64,000 nucleotides of DNA, taken from a virus. Under the pieces are notes generated by a model. It ran no database searches. It was given only the letters and a program-made list of their open reading frames with translations, and was not told where the DNA came from. The stretch is from positions 16,004 to 80,003 of the IMG/VR virus record IMGVR_UViG_3300025585_000039, one strand, 5' to 3'. Below are positions 38,413 to 50,900 of this stretch, in pieces (position 1 is the first letter of the stretch; each line of letters opens with the position of its first letter). The position numbers and the translations under genes are program-made.

Positions 38413-39569
38413 TATTGCACATCCAGGGCAAATCTAAATTCTAGGTAATTAGTTGTATTTTGTAATTTTACAATTGTTTCTGCATTTGTATTTTTAATAA
38501 CAGAATATCCAGTTAATCCGTACAAAGCATTTTCTGTTGAAACATTTTCAAGTCTCATTGCATCAATACACACAAAGAAATTTTCTGATGGCTCACCATT
38601 TTTAATAACACATGAATAAATCTTTACAACATTAATAGCACTCCAGGCAAATGGGTTTGTTTTAAATAGTTCTTGTAATTGCTTTTTGACAACAACATAT
38701 CGGTTAGTGCTAAAGTCATACTGTCCTGATCCTGTGCCATTTGGTACATCGATTTCTAATTTTGCTGTTTGGCTAGATGATAAATTAGATCCACCATCAT
38801 CTGAAGAAAATTCAACAATAATACGAACAGCATCTGGAACTTCATTTGAATCTGCAATAGTATTTGCTACACTGAAAGCAAATCGTAACTCATCTGTTGG
38901 TGCATTCTTGCTAAAGTCTGCTACTAATCCAGATTGATGAATATGGTTCTCATCTCCAACAACGGAAAGTCTAGAAATACCATTAACTGTTTGTTTTTGA
39001 ATATTGCAATGATTACCTCTAACAGCAACAATATTATTTAAAAATCGGCAACGCTCATATCTTGCAACTCTGTTTGCATCATTAAATACTCTATTGTTAG
39101 CGTTTGTTTGTAAAACATTGAGATCTGTAACAATATTATTACTATCTTCTGAACCATTTAGTGGTGTGTATATTGATGGAATTGACGTTGCCTGCTCTTC
39201 TCCAGAAAGGTGCTCTTCCCAGTTTTCCTCTGGAGAATAAGCAAACAAAGTTTTACTGTCATAAGCACCTGCTGTATTATTGGATCCTGCAGAATAAATT
39301 CCTACTTCAGATAACTCATATCTTTCTTCACTAGGTAGTTCAGCAGTAAATACAATCTTAGAAATACCGTTCTCAGTTACAAAGCCACGAGAAGCAATTG
39401 GAACACGAAACATCTCAAAATCTAGGTTTGTCTTATTTGAATAATCTGCAAAGTTGTCCCCAGTATCTAGAGGGGTTGGTCCACATCCAACAGCAATGTA
39501 AGAGGCGTAGGCTGGAGCCTGGCCAATAAGGTATTTGGCTAAAATTCTTTTCCCAGTATTAGTAATCAT
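38412..39569 (-). CDS. Minor tail / tail-fibre protein
   Basis: 385 aa. The first 100 residues (MITNTGKRILAKYLIGQAPAYASYIAVG...TAELPSEERYELSEVGIYSAG) match the attachment domain of tail-fibre proteins in many siphophages. The remainder is beta-rich and may hold a carbohydrate-binding-like jelly roll (about 210-330). Overlaps its neighbours by one base on each side. Likely part of the tail tip that meets the host. Confidence 0.65.
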   Translation of the reverse strand: MITNTGKRILAKYLIGQAPAYASYIAVGCGPTPLDTGDNFADYSNKTNLDFEMFRVPIASRGFVTENGISKIVFTAELPSEERYELSEVGIYSAGSNNTAGAYDSKTLFAYSPEENWEEHLSGEEQATSIPSIYTPLNGSEDSNNIVTDLNVLQTNANNRVFNDANRVARYERCRFLNNIVAVRGNHCNIQKQTVNGISRLSVVGDENHIHQSGLVADFSKNAPTDELRFAFSVANTIADSNEVPDAVRIIVEFSSDDGGSNLSSSQTAKLEIDVPNGTGSGQYDFSTNRYVVVKKQLQELFKTNPFAWSAINVVKIYSCVIKNGEPSENFFVCIDAMRLENVSTENALYGLTGYSVIKNTNAETIVKLQNTTNYLEFRFALDVQ

Positions 39570-40060
39570 TAATTATTCACCTCATATATTGTATCATTAA
39601 GTAGGTCCCCAGCGTTTAGCATTTGAACCTCTACCTGCTCGTCTTCTTCTAGGTTAATAACATTAATAATGATGTCCCCAGTTTCTGAATCGATATAGAC
39701 AATTTCCCCATTGGGTCCAGTACCAACATCTGGCACCTTGTTTTCAAACTTGATTGGGAAATTCTTAAAAAATGTATTTGCAGTATTTTGTAATGATAAA
39801 ACATTTTGTGGATTATATTGCAAATAAATGCTTGTTAGGTTTTTGATTGGTTGGTAGGATACTAGTTGACCTGCAACAATATCGTTTCTTGCTATATTAA
39901 TAATTTCCTCAGCACCTATATCCTCAAATAGAAGGTCTGTCATTACCTCTACTGGTACGACCTCTTCTGTTGTAATAATTAGATCAGGTGTCGCTACTTT
40001 GATTCCTGACGTTGATGTTGATGGAACAATTGTTGGTAAGTTGGGTGTTGCCTCTACCAT
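39569..40060 (-). CDS. Tail-tip structural protein
   Basis: 163 aa, acidic, with a disordered Pro/Thr/Ser-rich N-terminus and a middle part F-E-D-I-G-A-E-E-I-I-N-I-A-R-N-D-I-V-x-G, then a strand-rich segment (NGEIVYIDSETGDIIINVIN). The G-A-E-E-L/I-I-N/S-I-A-R pattern is one I know from small proteins next to tail-fibre genes in actinophages. Virion role inferred from context. Confidence 0.55.
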   Translation of the reverse strand: MVEATPNLPTIVPSTSTSGIKVATPDLIITTEEVVPVEVMTDLLFEDIGAEEIINIARNDIVAGQLVSYQPIKNLTSIYLQYNPQNVLSLQNTANTFFKNFPIKFENKVPDVGTGPNGEIVYIDSETGDIIINVINLEEDEQVEVQMLNAGDLLNDTIYEVNN

Positions 40061-43000
40061 TATTTTACCTCACTTAAAAATACCGTCATGTTAGGGCCAT
40101 GACCATCTTTGCTATATTCAATATTATATACTACAAAACGGTCTGTATCTGAAACCAAAACATCTACATCTTCTTGTTTAAATTTAATATTAACAATATC
40201 TCCAAGTTGTAATGTTGGCATTGCAAATATTTTAAGACCAATAGATTTTCTTGGCTTAGAGATTTTTGAAATAATCCATTCCATCATATTTTGTGCATCG
40301 TCATATGATTGTATGTATGGTGCATTTAATGAAAAATCTTTTTTACCATGAGTTAATCTACTTATTTTAATATCCTCATAAAGTTTATTAACCTTAAATG
40401 GAGAAGATATTAAATTGGTTCCCTTAAATTGTGGATTAGAAAAATTAGAATTTTTAGTAAAATATTCATCCACAGTATAATCATTCTGAGACTGCTGCGT
40501 AAATGTTACGCCCTGAATTCTTAAATAATTTCCACTACCGCTGTCCAAACTTAATGCTTTGTCTGTTGCATTAAATACCATAAATTCTGCTGCATACGAT
40601 CCTGCCCTAAAGCCAGAGACGGTATATCCCTTAATGTTATTAAATGTTGGTGACAATTTTGCATAAAGTGCAGGAAAGGCTTTATCATATTTTACATTAA
40701 AGTAATGTGCCTCTCTCATGATTGTGCCAAATTCGTCAAAGTATATCTTATATGCAGGTGGTTCTGCTGGATTGATTCCAGATAGGTATGTGCCCTGAAT
40801 TACACCACTCATTGCATATTTTCTAAAAGCCTCATTGGTATTAATTTCACTATCAGAATATATATTGTTTATAGGTAGGTCTAGGGCATATGCGGTATTC
40901 TGACTATAGTTATTTGTTAATGCATAAACATTTTCAAACATTACCCTGGAAGATCCACGCAAAAATAATGCCATATTATTATATTTTGGTAGAGGATCTG
41001 TATCATCTACTGTAGCAACAAGTCTGTTATTAATATACAAGAAAAACCTTCTTATATTTCCTATGTCCAAATATTCTACTCCAAGGTCATATACCGTTTG
41101 CTTATCTTGTCCAGAAATTCTATATTGGCCAACAAGCGTTCCAGAGTCTACTAAAACCTCGGCAAGTCCAGACCATAGTTTAATTGGAACTGCTAATTCA
41201 CCAGATGCGTCTTTTTTAATTTTATAAAAAATAACATTACTTACTCCAGAATCCTGATCACTATACGCCTCTATATTGTTTGCTGTAAGTGCTGCCAACT
41301 CAAAGTAATATCCATTGTTTGTATTTGGATTAACCATAACTGCTAAACCACCAGAAGATCCACCAATCTGTAAACTATTTTGTGGGGTGGTTCCTGTAAC
41401 AGTATAATATATACCAGTTCCAATTGGTGTTTGACCACGACTCTCACTATTTTCAATTTTACCAATAATACGCATACGTGTACCAAAATGCTTAAATCTA
41501 TCATTCAATGGTTTATAAACATAAGAAATATAATCTAATGGTCTATCTGCTGTTGCAAAAGAAGGGCCATTCATTACCAGAGCAGATGACTGAACGGTAC
41601 CAGTATCTGTACTCTTTTTGCTATTAACTTCTGTTTCTGTTAAATATCTACTTGACAAAAAGTTTCTAATAATTCCATTTCTTGTAGTGTTATTAGCAAG
41701 TGTTTGTCTCATACCTGCGACACCTTCAACTGTTGCAGGCAATACCTTATCTGTAAATAAATAGTCTGCATTCATTTGACATGCACGAACATACGCATTG
41801 TCTGACCAGTTAGATGCTAGTCCTGCGTTATGTGAAACTATAGGTGTTCCAAATTGTCCTCTACCGTGTTTTGCAACTGCACCATTTTTGAGCATAAGGA
41901 CTCCGCCAACCTCTTCATAGTTTGGTTCGCTATAAATTCTGATCAATCCAGTTGGATAGATTTTTCCATTAAAAGGTAGTTTAGAAAAATAGTTCTGATA
42001 CTCTTGTGTGCTTGTAATCCAAACATTTCCAAATCCAGAAATGTTAAATTGTGCAGCATCAAATTTGATAATTTCACCATTGGCATAGAAGTATCCATTG
42101 TATCTGGTTAACCAGGAAATGCCTTCACCAAAGTCCATGGTATTGTTTACAACCATTCTATTTACTACTGTCGGTACAGCACTTGAAAGATCTGTATTTA
42201 ATGGAATAGCAGCAAGGGCAAAGTTGGACATATTTGTAACGTTTTGATTAACAGACTTGATTGCTTCTGTACCCGTGGCTTCCCACAATAGAGCAGGTTG
42301 ATAAATCCAGGTCTTGTCTTGATCAACCATGCTTGCCTGCTTGATTGAGCCATACTGTCTTTGTATATGCTTTGTATTATATGTAATTCTTCCATCATTG
42401 ATAATTGCATTGTCTTGAGAGGCAACTTCAATAATGTTAGCCAATTTTGTTGATGTTGGTTTATTTTTGTAGACACCAGTTTTTTCAAAATCTTGTGTAC
42501 CATATAGTGTCATGTCAATGCCTCTTTGTGTTTCAGAAGGCATAATATAATTTTTTGACATCATTACAAAATTATTATATTCATCAAAAAACATTGCTGT
42601 CTGTGTTGATACTGCTAAATCGTTTAAAATTTCTGCCACAGTTTTATCTGGTGGAATATAGAAAAATGGAATAATAGCATTTGCTTCATTATTAATAAAC
42701 TTAAAGACATAGTTAGAAAATCCAACTGAGTCCAACAACAAAGAAACAGCATATGTTAGTGACGCATCTTGGATCAACATCTGAGGGGCAGTAATTGATT
42801 CAAAATAAAAATATAAATCTCTTAATGTTATGTCAACCTGTCTTGTATTTGCATTGATGGCAGGAAAACCTTCGGAGTACATTGTCTTGATTGGAATATA
42901 ATAATCATATCCATCAACATTTACAATAATCTCATAAAACTTAATTTGAAGATGTCTTGATGTATACTTTGCAATAATGCTATTTGGATTATTAATATTA

Positions 43001-44340
43001 AAAGAATTGTTATAGTCAAATAGTTGTAGCATACCAGTTGATGCTAATAGTTGACCAACAGGTAGTGCTGAGCCAGATAGATCAGATGCCGACTTTGTTA
43101 TTGAATAGTTTGTTGTCAAATCAGAAATATTGGCTGATAGTCTTGGCGAAAGTTCAATAAGGTCAAATGTAGAGTTGGCCTTGTTCATAGTTTCTACCAC
43201 TATTCTGATACCCTGAATATATTCAAACTGTCTATACTTATTAGATGCTGTCATAGGATCATTAAAATAATCTGGATTTGATAAGTCTGTTACAAAGTTG
43301 GTGAGTCTATCTACCGTTTCTTCTTGTAGATACCATCCATATGTTGGTACAAAGGTTTCATAGGCTTCTCCAGTCCAAATATGAAATGTTCCAATATCAT
43401 GCTGGCTATTTTTAATTAAGTAAGCATATCCAACAATAGACTTTTCTGGTAAAAAGGTGATTGTATTATAGTCTTCTGCATAAATAAAGATGTCCCTATA
43501 TTTATCTGGAACAATTAATCCATATGCAAGTTCAACATAGCCGTCAGACTTAATAATCTTAGTTCCATCTTTTCTAACAGATGCTTTATTAAAAGATATT
43601 GCATCGACCCAATTATTATTTTTTAAAAACTGTACCTTCCATTTTTGTGGAGTTGTTTGGTTAGCATCTCCATATAGTGGATCTGAGAATGTTCCTGCAT
43701 TTGTTGAGAAAGGTCCAAGATCTGTTGAGCCAACATTTGTTTGCATTTTGATTACTACTCTATTTGATGGTACCTGATCTTTATAAACTACATATGGAGC
43801 AGTATCATCAATATAGAAATCGCCATTAATATTGTTATTAGCAAGACCACGCTCTACGTTATTCTCTGTACGAAAAGATGTCCAGTATTTAAAAGTATCG
43901 TTTTTGTCTGCCATGTAATATCTTGGTCTTGTTGACATATTCAAATTAGAATGATGGACATATTTGCCATTTAAATAAACTGCCTTATTAATACCAGATC
44001 TAGGTCTAATCACACCGAAGCAATCTTCTAGAGAGTATAACAGTTTCATCTTATCTTTTACTGATTTAAATACTTGTGGCTGATCATCCTCATCAATTCC
44101 ACCATCAACTGTAATATCTGAATCAGTTGCATCTGTATAATGTCCGTTAATATCATTTTCATCAAATGACGGATTGATATTTTTATACAGAGATTCAGGG
44201 TCTGTTGGTCTATATCTATAATTTCCAATTTGTAAAATATTTGTTGGAATATTCATGTTCCACTCAGCCACAATTGCTGACTGTGTTTTAATTGTAGAAG
44301 AAGTCTCTAGATGATTTTGTAGATCTGTATCTTGAAACAT
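40060..44340 (-). CDS. Large minor tail protein (baseplate hub / tail-tip)
   Basis: 1426 aa from the ATG at 44340, which has AAGAGG six bases upstream and a TAATG overlap; the frame is open further to 44373. The C-terminal 150 residues (F-A-M-P-T-L-Q-L-G-D-I-V-N-I-K-F and F-V-V-Y-N-I-E-Y-S-K-D-G-H-G-P-N-M) look like the hub fold of siphophage tail-tip proteins, and a LamG/concanavalin-like region with R-L-V-A-T-V-D lies in the middle (about 1000-1090). It follows the tape measure and distal-tail genes, as baseplate hubs do. Confidence 0.7.
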   Translation of the reverse strand: MFQDTDLQNHLETSSTIKTQSAIVAEWNMNIPTNILQIGNYRYRPTDPESLYKNINPSFDENDINGHYTDATDSDITVDGGIDEDDQPQVFKSVKDKMKLLYSLEDCFGVIRPRSGINKAVYLNGKYVHHSNLNMSTRPRYYMADKNDTFKYWTSFRTENNVERGLANNNINGDFYIDDTAPYVVYKDQVPSNRVVIKMQTNVGSTDLGPFSTNAGTFSDPLYGDANQTTPQKWKVQFLKNNNWVDAISFNKASVRKDGTKIIKSDGYVELAYGLIVPDKYRDIFIYAEDYNTITFLPEKSIVGYAYLIKNSQHDIGTFHIWTGEAYETFVPTYGWYLQEETVDRLTNFVTDLSNPDYFNDPMTASNKYRQFEYIQGIRIVVETMNKANSTFDLIELSPRLSANISDLTTNYSITKSASDLSGSALPVGQLLASTGMLQLFDYNNSFNINNPNSIIAKYTSRHLQIKFYEIIVNVDGYDYYIPIKTMYSEGFPAINANTRQVDITLRDLYFYFESITAPQMLIQDASLTYAVSLLLDSVGFSNYVFKFINNEANAIIPFFYIPPDKTVAEILNDLAVSTQTAMFFDEYNNFVMMSKNYIMPSETQRGIDMTLYGTQDFEKTGVYKNKPTSTKLANIIEVASQDNAIINDGRITYNTKHIQRQYGSIKQASMVDQDKTWIYQPALLWEATGTEAIKSVNQNVTNMSNFALAAIPLNTDLSSAVPTVVNRMVVNNTMDFGEGISWLTRYNGYFYANGEIIKFDAAQFNISGFGNVWITSTQEYQNYFSKLPFNGKIYPTGLIRIYSEPNYEEVGGVLMLKNGAVAKHGRGQFGTPIVSHNAGLASNWSDNAYVRACQMNADYLFTDKVLPATVEGVAGMRQTLANNTTRNGIIRNFLSSRYLTETEVNSKKSTDTGTVQSSALVMNGPSFATADRPLDYISYVYKPLNDRFKHFGTRMRIIGKIENSESRGQTPIGTGIYYTVTGTTPQNSLQIGGSSGGLAVMVNPNTNNGYYFELAALTANNIEAYSDQDSGVSNVIFYKIKKDASGELAVPIKLWSGLAEVLVDSGTLVGQYRISGQDKQTVYDLGVEYLDIGNIRRFFLYINNRLVATVDDTDPLPKYNNMALFLRGSSRVMFENVYALTNNYSQNTAYALDLPINNIYSDSEINTNEAFRKYAMSGVIQGTYLSGINPAEPPAYKIYFDEFGTIMREAHYFNVKYDKAFPALYAKLSPTFNNIKGYTVSGFRAGSYAAEFMVFNATDKALSLDSGSGNYLRIQGVTFTQQSQNDYTVDEYFTKNSNFSNPQFKGTNLISSPFKVNKLYEDIKISRLTHGKKDFSLNAPYIQSYDDAQNMMEWIISKISKPRKSIGLKIFAMPTLQLGDIVNIKFKQEDVDVLVSDTDRFVVYNIEYSKDGHGPNMTVFLSEVK

Positions 44341-44999
44341 TATACCTCTTCCAGGGTTACATTGATATTCCACATGTCATGACCAACAATGCCACCTTCT
44401 GACGATGTTCCAGTACCCCTCTTAGCAACATTATATGAAAAGTTTGATATATAAACTTCAATCAATTCGTTATATTGGTTAATGTGTCCAAATGGTTCTT
44501 CAGCATTTTTAAAGTTCTTATAGTTATCATATGCAAGAAACATCCAGAATGGACCAGTATGATTATTGTACCAATCTAATAACTCTACTCCACCTGCTCC
44601 ACCATCAGCAGTATATTCGTATTCGCTCTTATGGTATGGAGACTTTCCTTGAGAATTAAATTCAGCATTCATGTTATATGCTCTAGATGGAAGCATATCC
44701 CAAGACATTGAAACTGTCATCTTGTCTGCTGTATGGTAAGACCTCATCCTACCATTAATCATTCTCTCACGTGTTTCTATTCTGGTTGGTGAAAAATCTA
44801 ATGGAGATCTATTGTGATCTGATAAAATAAGGAATTGGTTATATAGTGTTGTATCTGATGTACCGCCAGTATACTGACCAACCTCTAACCCATTTGGAAC
44901 ATACAGTCCATTAACAAGCGTTCCAGAATTCTCTGACCATAAAACTGCCTGTGGTCTTTGATATCTTTGTCTACCATTCATATAGGCCGTGGTACTCAT
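44340..44999 (-). CDS. Distal tail-like protein
   Basis: 219 aa, beta-rich with an aromatic core (PFWMFLAYDNYKNFKN, IEVYISNFSYNVAKRG) and an ending W-N-I-N-V-T-L-E-E-V typical of tail-tube/distal-tail folds. Position directly after the tape measure and before the large hub protein supports a Dit-like role. The ATG overlaps the tape-measure stop region by one base. Confidence 0.6.
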   Translation of the reverse strand: MSTTAYMNGRQRYQRPQAVLWSENSGTLVNGLYVPNGLEVGQYTGGTSDTTLYNQFLILSDHNRSPLDFSPTRIETRERMINGRMRSYHTADKMTVSMSWDMLPSRAYNMNAEFNSQGKSPYHKSEYEYTADGGAGGVELLDWYNNHTGPFWMFLAYDNYKNFKNAEEPFGHINQYNELIEVYISNFSYNVAKRGTGTSSEGGIVGHDMWNINVTLEEV

Positions 45000-47900
45000 T
45001 ATACTCTTTGCCCCCTAAGTTTTTGAGAATCAATTCTTCGCAATTGTGCCATTACAGTTTGTGCAATGTCTTCTGGTGAAGCATCGGATTGAGCATTTAC
45101 TGTCAAGTTATAATTATACATGCTATCACCAATAGATTTTCCGCTATTAATTGCTTTCATTCTATCCAAACCAAAATTACTTACGGCATAACGACTCATA
45201 ACAAATTCTCCAGGTGTTAGCATTGCTGGAACAGTATCTGTTCCCTTTGCATAGCCACCAGCAACAAAATATTTTGGAATAATTCCACCAGCAGATCTAT
45301 AATATGAATCTTCATACATCATGATTTTTGTTGCTTTTGTTGCAGCCTCTGCTTCTTTAAGTTTTTGTAATGCTGCTGCTTGTTTTTCTGCTGCTGCTTG
45401 CTGTGCTGCATATGCAATTGCTTGTCCAGTATAACGTGCTGAGGACATTACTCCTGATACGCCACCTAATGCAGCAGTAGCCGCTTTATCAGATAATAGG
45501 CTTGCTGCCATATCATTAGCAATCTTGCTTGCAGAAGTATCTGTGGTTGTTCCATTCTTTATTGATGTAAGTAGTTTATCTGTTTCGGTTTTTACCGTTG
45601 CATTTGTCTTATCAATATTTCCTGGGTTTGTGGTTGTACCATTGCCTCCGCCTCCGCCACCACCGCCACCGCCAGTGGCACCAGTTCCTGCCTTAAATGC
45701 TGCTTGTGCTGCGATGGCACCATTGATGGCTGCTATAACGGCATTCCATGCCTGCTCAACAGATATAACACCTGATGCAACAGCGTCCAGATCAATAGCC
45801 ATTGTGTCTAGATAATCATTTGTTGCATTAACTGCTTCTTTAATTAACTCCCACTCAGCCTTAGATCTTCCTTGTTTATCAATAATAGCATCGATTGCCT
45901 TTTGCATATCAGTGTTATATTTATTAATAACTTCATTCATCTTATCAAGTTTATCTTGCTCAGCCTTAACCAAATCTTGTGCTTTTTTCAAAGTGGTTTG
46001 TTGAATGGTATAAATCTCATCTTCTTTAGTTCTAACCATTTCTTGCAACTGTGTTCTTGTATAGAGAACGCCATTAATATCAACCTGAATCTTTTCAATT
46101 TCTTTTTGTTGTTGAATCTCTAGTTGCTTCTTGCGTTCTTGCAAAGCGTCAATAGATGACTGTGTGGAGTTTTCTGCAGCCTTGGCCTGCATATCTTGTG
46201 CAATTTGTGCAGCAGCAGAAATGTCACCTTGAGACAAAGCATCGGCAAGGCTTGTTTTTTGTTTTTCCTGCTCAGCAAGTTTAGAATTAATATCCTTAAC
46301 TTTATTTAATGCTTCAATTTGTGAATCAATAGCATCGGTTCTCTTCTTGTAGGCATCATTGATTTTATCTTCTTCTCTACCAATTAAATCAAGGCCTCTA
46401 TTCCAAAGAGCAATTTCTTCTTGCTTTTTATCAATTGCTTCATTAATTGCATCAACTTCTTTTTGTTTTGCTTTAACGACTTCTTCTTGTGCTGAAATTG
46501 CCTGTTGATATTTTTCTGGGGACATGCCCTGTTGTTCAATAAAGTTCTTTCTCTGTTGCTGTTTAATAACAACTTCCTGATATTTGAAATATTGATCAAC
46601 TTTGTCTGCTTCAGTTTCCTGTTCTTGTTGTGCAGCAAACTTAGCAGCCTTTAATTCTTTAGCAAGTTGTTTTGTTGCTTCTGCTCCAGCCTTGGCACCA
46701 GCAATAAAATTCTTAAAGTCATTAGAGTTAATATCTTCTGCTGCTATGTTAGCAGTCAATGCAGCATTTTCCAATACTGCTAAAATCTGACTTGCAGATA
46801 GGCCAGCCTTTTGTAATTTACCAAATGCAGTAACTTGCTCTTGTGTATTTATAACAATTTGTTGTTGTTGATCAACAAATGTCATTAAAGAATTTTCTTT
46901 AGTAAATTGAAGAATTGCCTTACCCAAATCTCCAAAAATAACCTTTCCATCTTTAAGTCTATAAATTCTATCGCCAAGTTTTTTCAATGTTTCAGAATCA
47001 ATATTATTAATAATGTCAATTGCTTCTTGTGTTGCACCAGCACTACGCATTAGGTTGTCCATGCCCTTGAAGCCAGACATGTCCTTGCTTAATGCTTTAA
47101 CAAAATCATTATATGAACCAAGGGCGTTGATTGATTCTAATTTAAACATCTTTAATTTTTTCATTAACTCATCTGTAAATAATGTCTTACGAGTGTTGCC
47201 AGTAGTATCTGTAATAGTTTTTGTGCCTGGAGTTTCTTTTGGATTTTGTAATACCTTTGCAGCCTCTTCTTGTGCTTTTTTAGCATCAGCAATAGTTTTC
47301 TTAAGTCTTGCTTCTTCTAAAATTAAAGCACTATTTGCTCTATCTCCTGCCAATGCCTTTTGAACTTTGTCAAGTGCTTTTTGTGCTTCCTGTATTGTCA
47401 TTTGAGCAATAGCACCCTTACTCAAATCTGATGTTTGAATAATCTTAATAGCAACTGAATATTCTTTGCCAGAAATCTGTTCTAATATTTTTGGAATAAG
47501 AACAAGATCCATCATTGTCAAACTTCCATTAGCAAATCCCATCATCAGGGAAATTTGTGTATTTTTTGGTAACTTGGCCAAATCATCTTTAATTCTTTTT
47601 GCAAATTTTGGATTTGATTTTTCTAATGTAGAAAATACCTGTGTAGCAAGATCTGCCAAAGAATCCTTGGCTAATTCACCACTACTATCAATTTTATCTA
47701 ATGCCTTAACTAATTCGACTGTAGATGATCCAATACCTGCAAAATTATTCCAAATAGCATCAAATTGTTTATTATAATCTTCTTGTTTAATTGCGCCATC
47801 TGCATACTGCTGATTTAATACAGCCAAACTTTGTGTTTGTTGTTGAAATGCTAAATCTAATTGCATTGATGCTAATTGCACCTTAGATTGTAAATCTTTA

Positions 47901-50900
47901 TATATTTTAAGTGAATCAATTTCAAGTGGAATATTGAAATTTAGACCACGCATTAACTGTTTTCCAGCACCTAAAACTTCACTCCAGAAACCACCAGAAT
48001 ATGACTTATTAATAGATTCTTGTGCACCAGCAGCGTTTTTTAATTGTTGATAATTAACATCAATGCCAGAAGACTTAGGAATTTTAATCTTTGATACATC
48101 TTGAATTGCAGTTCCGACTCTCTTAATACTTTGCATACTTGCTGCATTAAGGAAGTCAATTCTTGCTTGAATTGTTAATGGTTCCTTTAGAATATCCTTG
48201 CCATTTGGAGCAAGAAGTTGTTGTACAGCAGCCTTAACTTTAATTTCATCTGCACCAATAAGGTCTGCTGCTGCCTTAATGTTTGCTGCAATATCTTTAG
48301 GTCCCAACCCAAATATGGCTGCTCTATTTGCAACGTCAAATGCAATAGCATTGATACCACCCGTTTGTCCTTGTTCAGCACCAGCATTAATTGCAGCAGT
48401 TGCAGCAGAATTCTTTTGACTATAGAAGTCAGTAAATGTTCTTACCTTTGCTTCATCTGCTGTAATAAGTCTCTTATTATCTCTACTAAACTGTGCAGAT
48501 GATGGAAGAGCCTTATCTCCAATAAATTTACCATACTCAAGAATTGCTCTAGCACTTCCAACTCTTGCTTCTGCTTCTTTTTTAGCAGCATCTGCTAATT
48601 CTTTTGCTGCCTTTTGCGCTGATCTATTAAATGCCCAGAAACCCACACCTAATGCAACAACTGCTGCACCAAGTGCAACAAATGGATTAGATAGCATAGG
48701 AAGAATCATGGATAGGGTTTGGAATCCAGCAACTACTGGAGCAACCTTTTGTGCCATATCACCTATAGGTCCTGGAGCAAATGATGCTGCAAATGTTGCT
48801 GCAGAAAGACCCATTGCAACACCAGATGTTCTTTGTGAGAATGCTCTAAATCTTTCTTGTCTTGCTGCATTACGTTCTTGGAAAGCAGCATATCGTGCTG
48901 AAACATTATCACGGAAAGCACCAAATCTTGATTGTCTTGCAACCATTTCTGGCATGCCTAAAAATACTGGTTCTGGTTTTGTTGTTCCACCAAGTGATGC
49001 ACCCTTTGGAACAAGCAATCCAGATGGTGTTTGAACCATATCGCCCATTGCTGTAGCAGTTACTCTTTGTGCTGCTGCTTTCACTGCTGGAAGTCTTTCT
49101 TCCATTCCAATAATCAAACCTTCAGAAATATCTCTACCAATTTGCTTTGATTTTTCAGATGGTGAGTTTGTAGCAGCACCTACTGCTGTACCATGAATTG
49201 CAGCCTCGCCAAGTGCTTGACCATTTCTATCAAGAATAACTTGGCCTTCTTTAAATGTTTGTCCCTCATTCATCATCTGCATTACACGTTGTTCTGCAGC
49301 AGATCCTGCACCTGCTTTCTTACGTAAGAATGGTGGAACAAAACGACTTACAGCCCTTGAAAAAGGAATGTGTGCAAATTGATAATCTTGTGGATATCCA
49401 GTTGGGGCATCCATTCCACGAGATGCTAGTTCTCTTAAGAAGTTGGCACGTACTCTTGGCTTAAGTGTTTGGCCAGATCTTTCTGTACTTGCTCTCTTAA
49501 CAACTGTTTGTCCTGCCTCATTTATAGCAAGTTCAACTCTCTGAATATTTTGTTGTGTTAAATCACTTTCCAATGGTGCAACTAACTTACGTAATGCATT
49601 GGTAAGTCTTTCTGCTTCTTGTGCAGAAAGTTTTCCTTGTTGTGCCATAGAAGTAATGTGGTCTGCCATTATTGGGAATTGACGCTCTCCAACTTGAGAG
49701 ATGTTCGTAATATCGTCTGTTATGCCACCCTTGAATAAATCAAATAGTTGATCATTAATTCCTCTAAATTGTGTTGAGAACTTATGATAGTTAGATTGTG
49801 TTGCTTTTACATCGCTTTCAAACATCATCATTGTATTTAGTGAGGCAGCAAAAGAAGCCTTGGCTTGCTCTGATGTTTGTAACCATTCTCTATCCATACC
49901 AAAGCCACCAGGAGTATTACCTGGTGCCATCATTGCTACTGGTGAATATCTACGTGATGCAAATGTTCCACCAAGAACTGTACCGATTGTTTGTAATGAT
50001 GTTCCAAGTCCTGTGGCAAATCCTGGAATACTATTTGAAACCAGAGCATTTACAAGATCTGGATTTCTTGCAACAGATGCAGCAGGAATGATTGCTTCTC
50101 CATTTGAAACCCTTGCAATAATTGAATCTGATGTTCCAGTACCAGGACCAGAAATAACACCACCACTAGCATATCCCTTTGGTCCACGTCTTGATTGAGG
50201 AAGCATCATACCTGGATTGTTTATAGCAAATCGCTCTGATGCTGCTATCGCTTGCAAATATGCATTCTTTAAATTAAGTACGGCATCTGCTTCTACAACA
50301 AATCTTTGTGTTAATTTGGCATGTACTTGATCCAACGAGTGCGCTACGGCTTCTGCCTGTAATTGTTCATCCGTTAAATATTGAGTTTGCTCACCTAATA
50401 TCTTTGATCCACCAGTAAGTCTAAGATATCCGTTACGAATCATTCCTAACATCTTCATAAACTGACCAGCAAAGTTGGCAAACAAACCTATAAGCATCAA
50501 AACGACAGGTCCGATTCCTGCAAAGATTGTAACAATTACAGCAATAACCTTCTTAGTATGATCAGATAGTCCATTAAACTTATCTGCTAAATTTGTAATG
50601 AAAGTAAGAATAGGAGTAACAACTTTAACAAATATTTCACCAACAGGCGCAATAGAATTTTTCATGGCTTCTGCTGCAGCCTTAAATTTGGTCATGCTAT
50701 TTTCTTCAATTGACGCTAATTCTTGTTGTGAAATACGTGAAAGGTCTTGTGCAGACATACCAACAAGTTCCATTACTCTTTGTGCCTGAGATCCAGACTT
50801 GGCGATATTATCAAACAAAGCACCAACACGTGCATACTGGAATTTACCAAATAATTGTTCTAAAACTCTTTGACGTGCTAGTGGAGTTAATTCCTTTAAT

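Noticed and set aside
45650-45675. GC-rich repeat near the end of the tape measure gene as a foreign insertion
   Set aside because: It is a run of glycine codons in frame within the protein.
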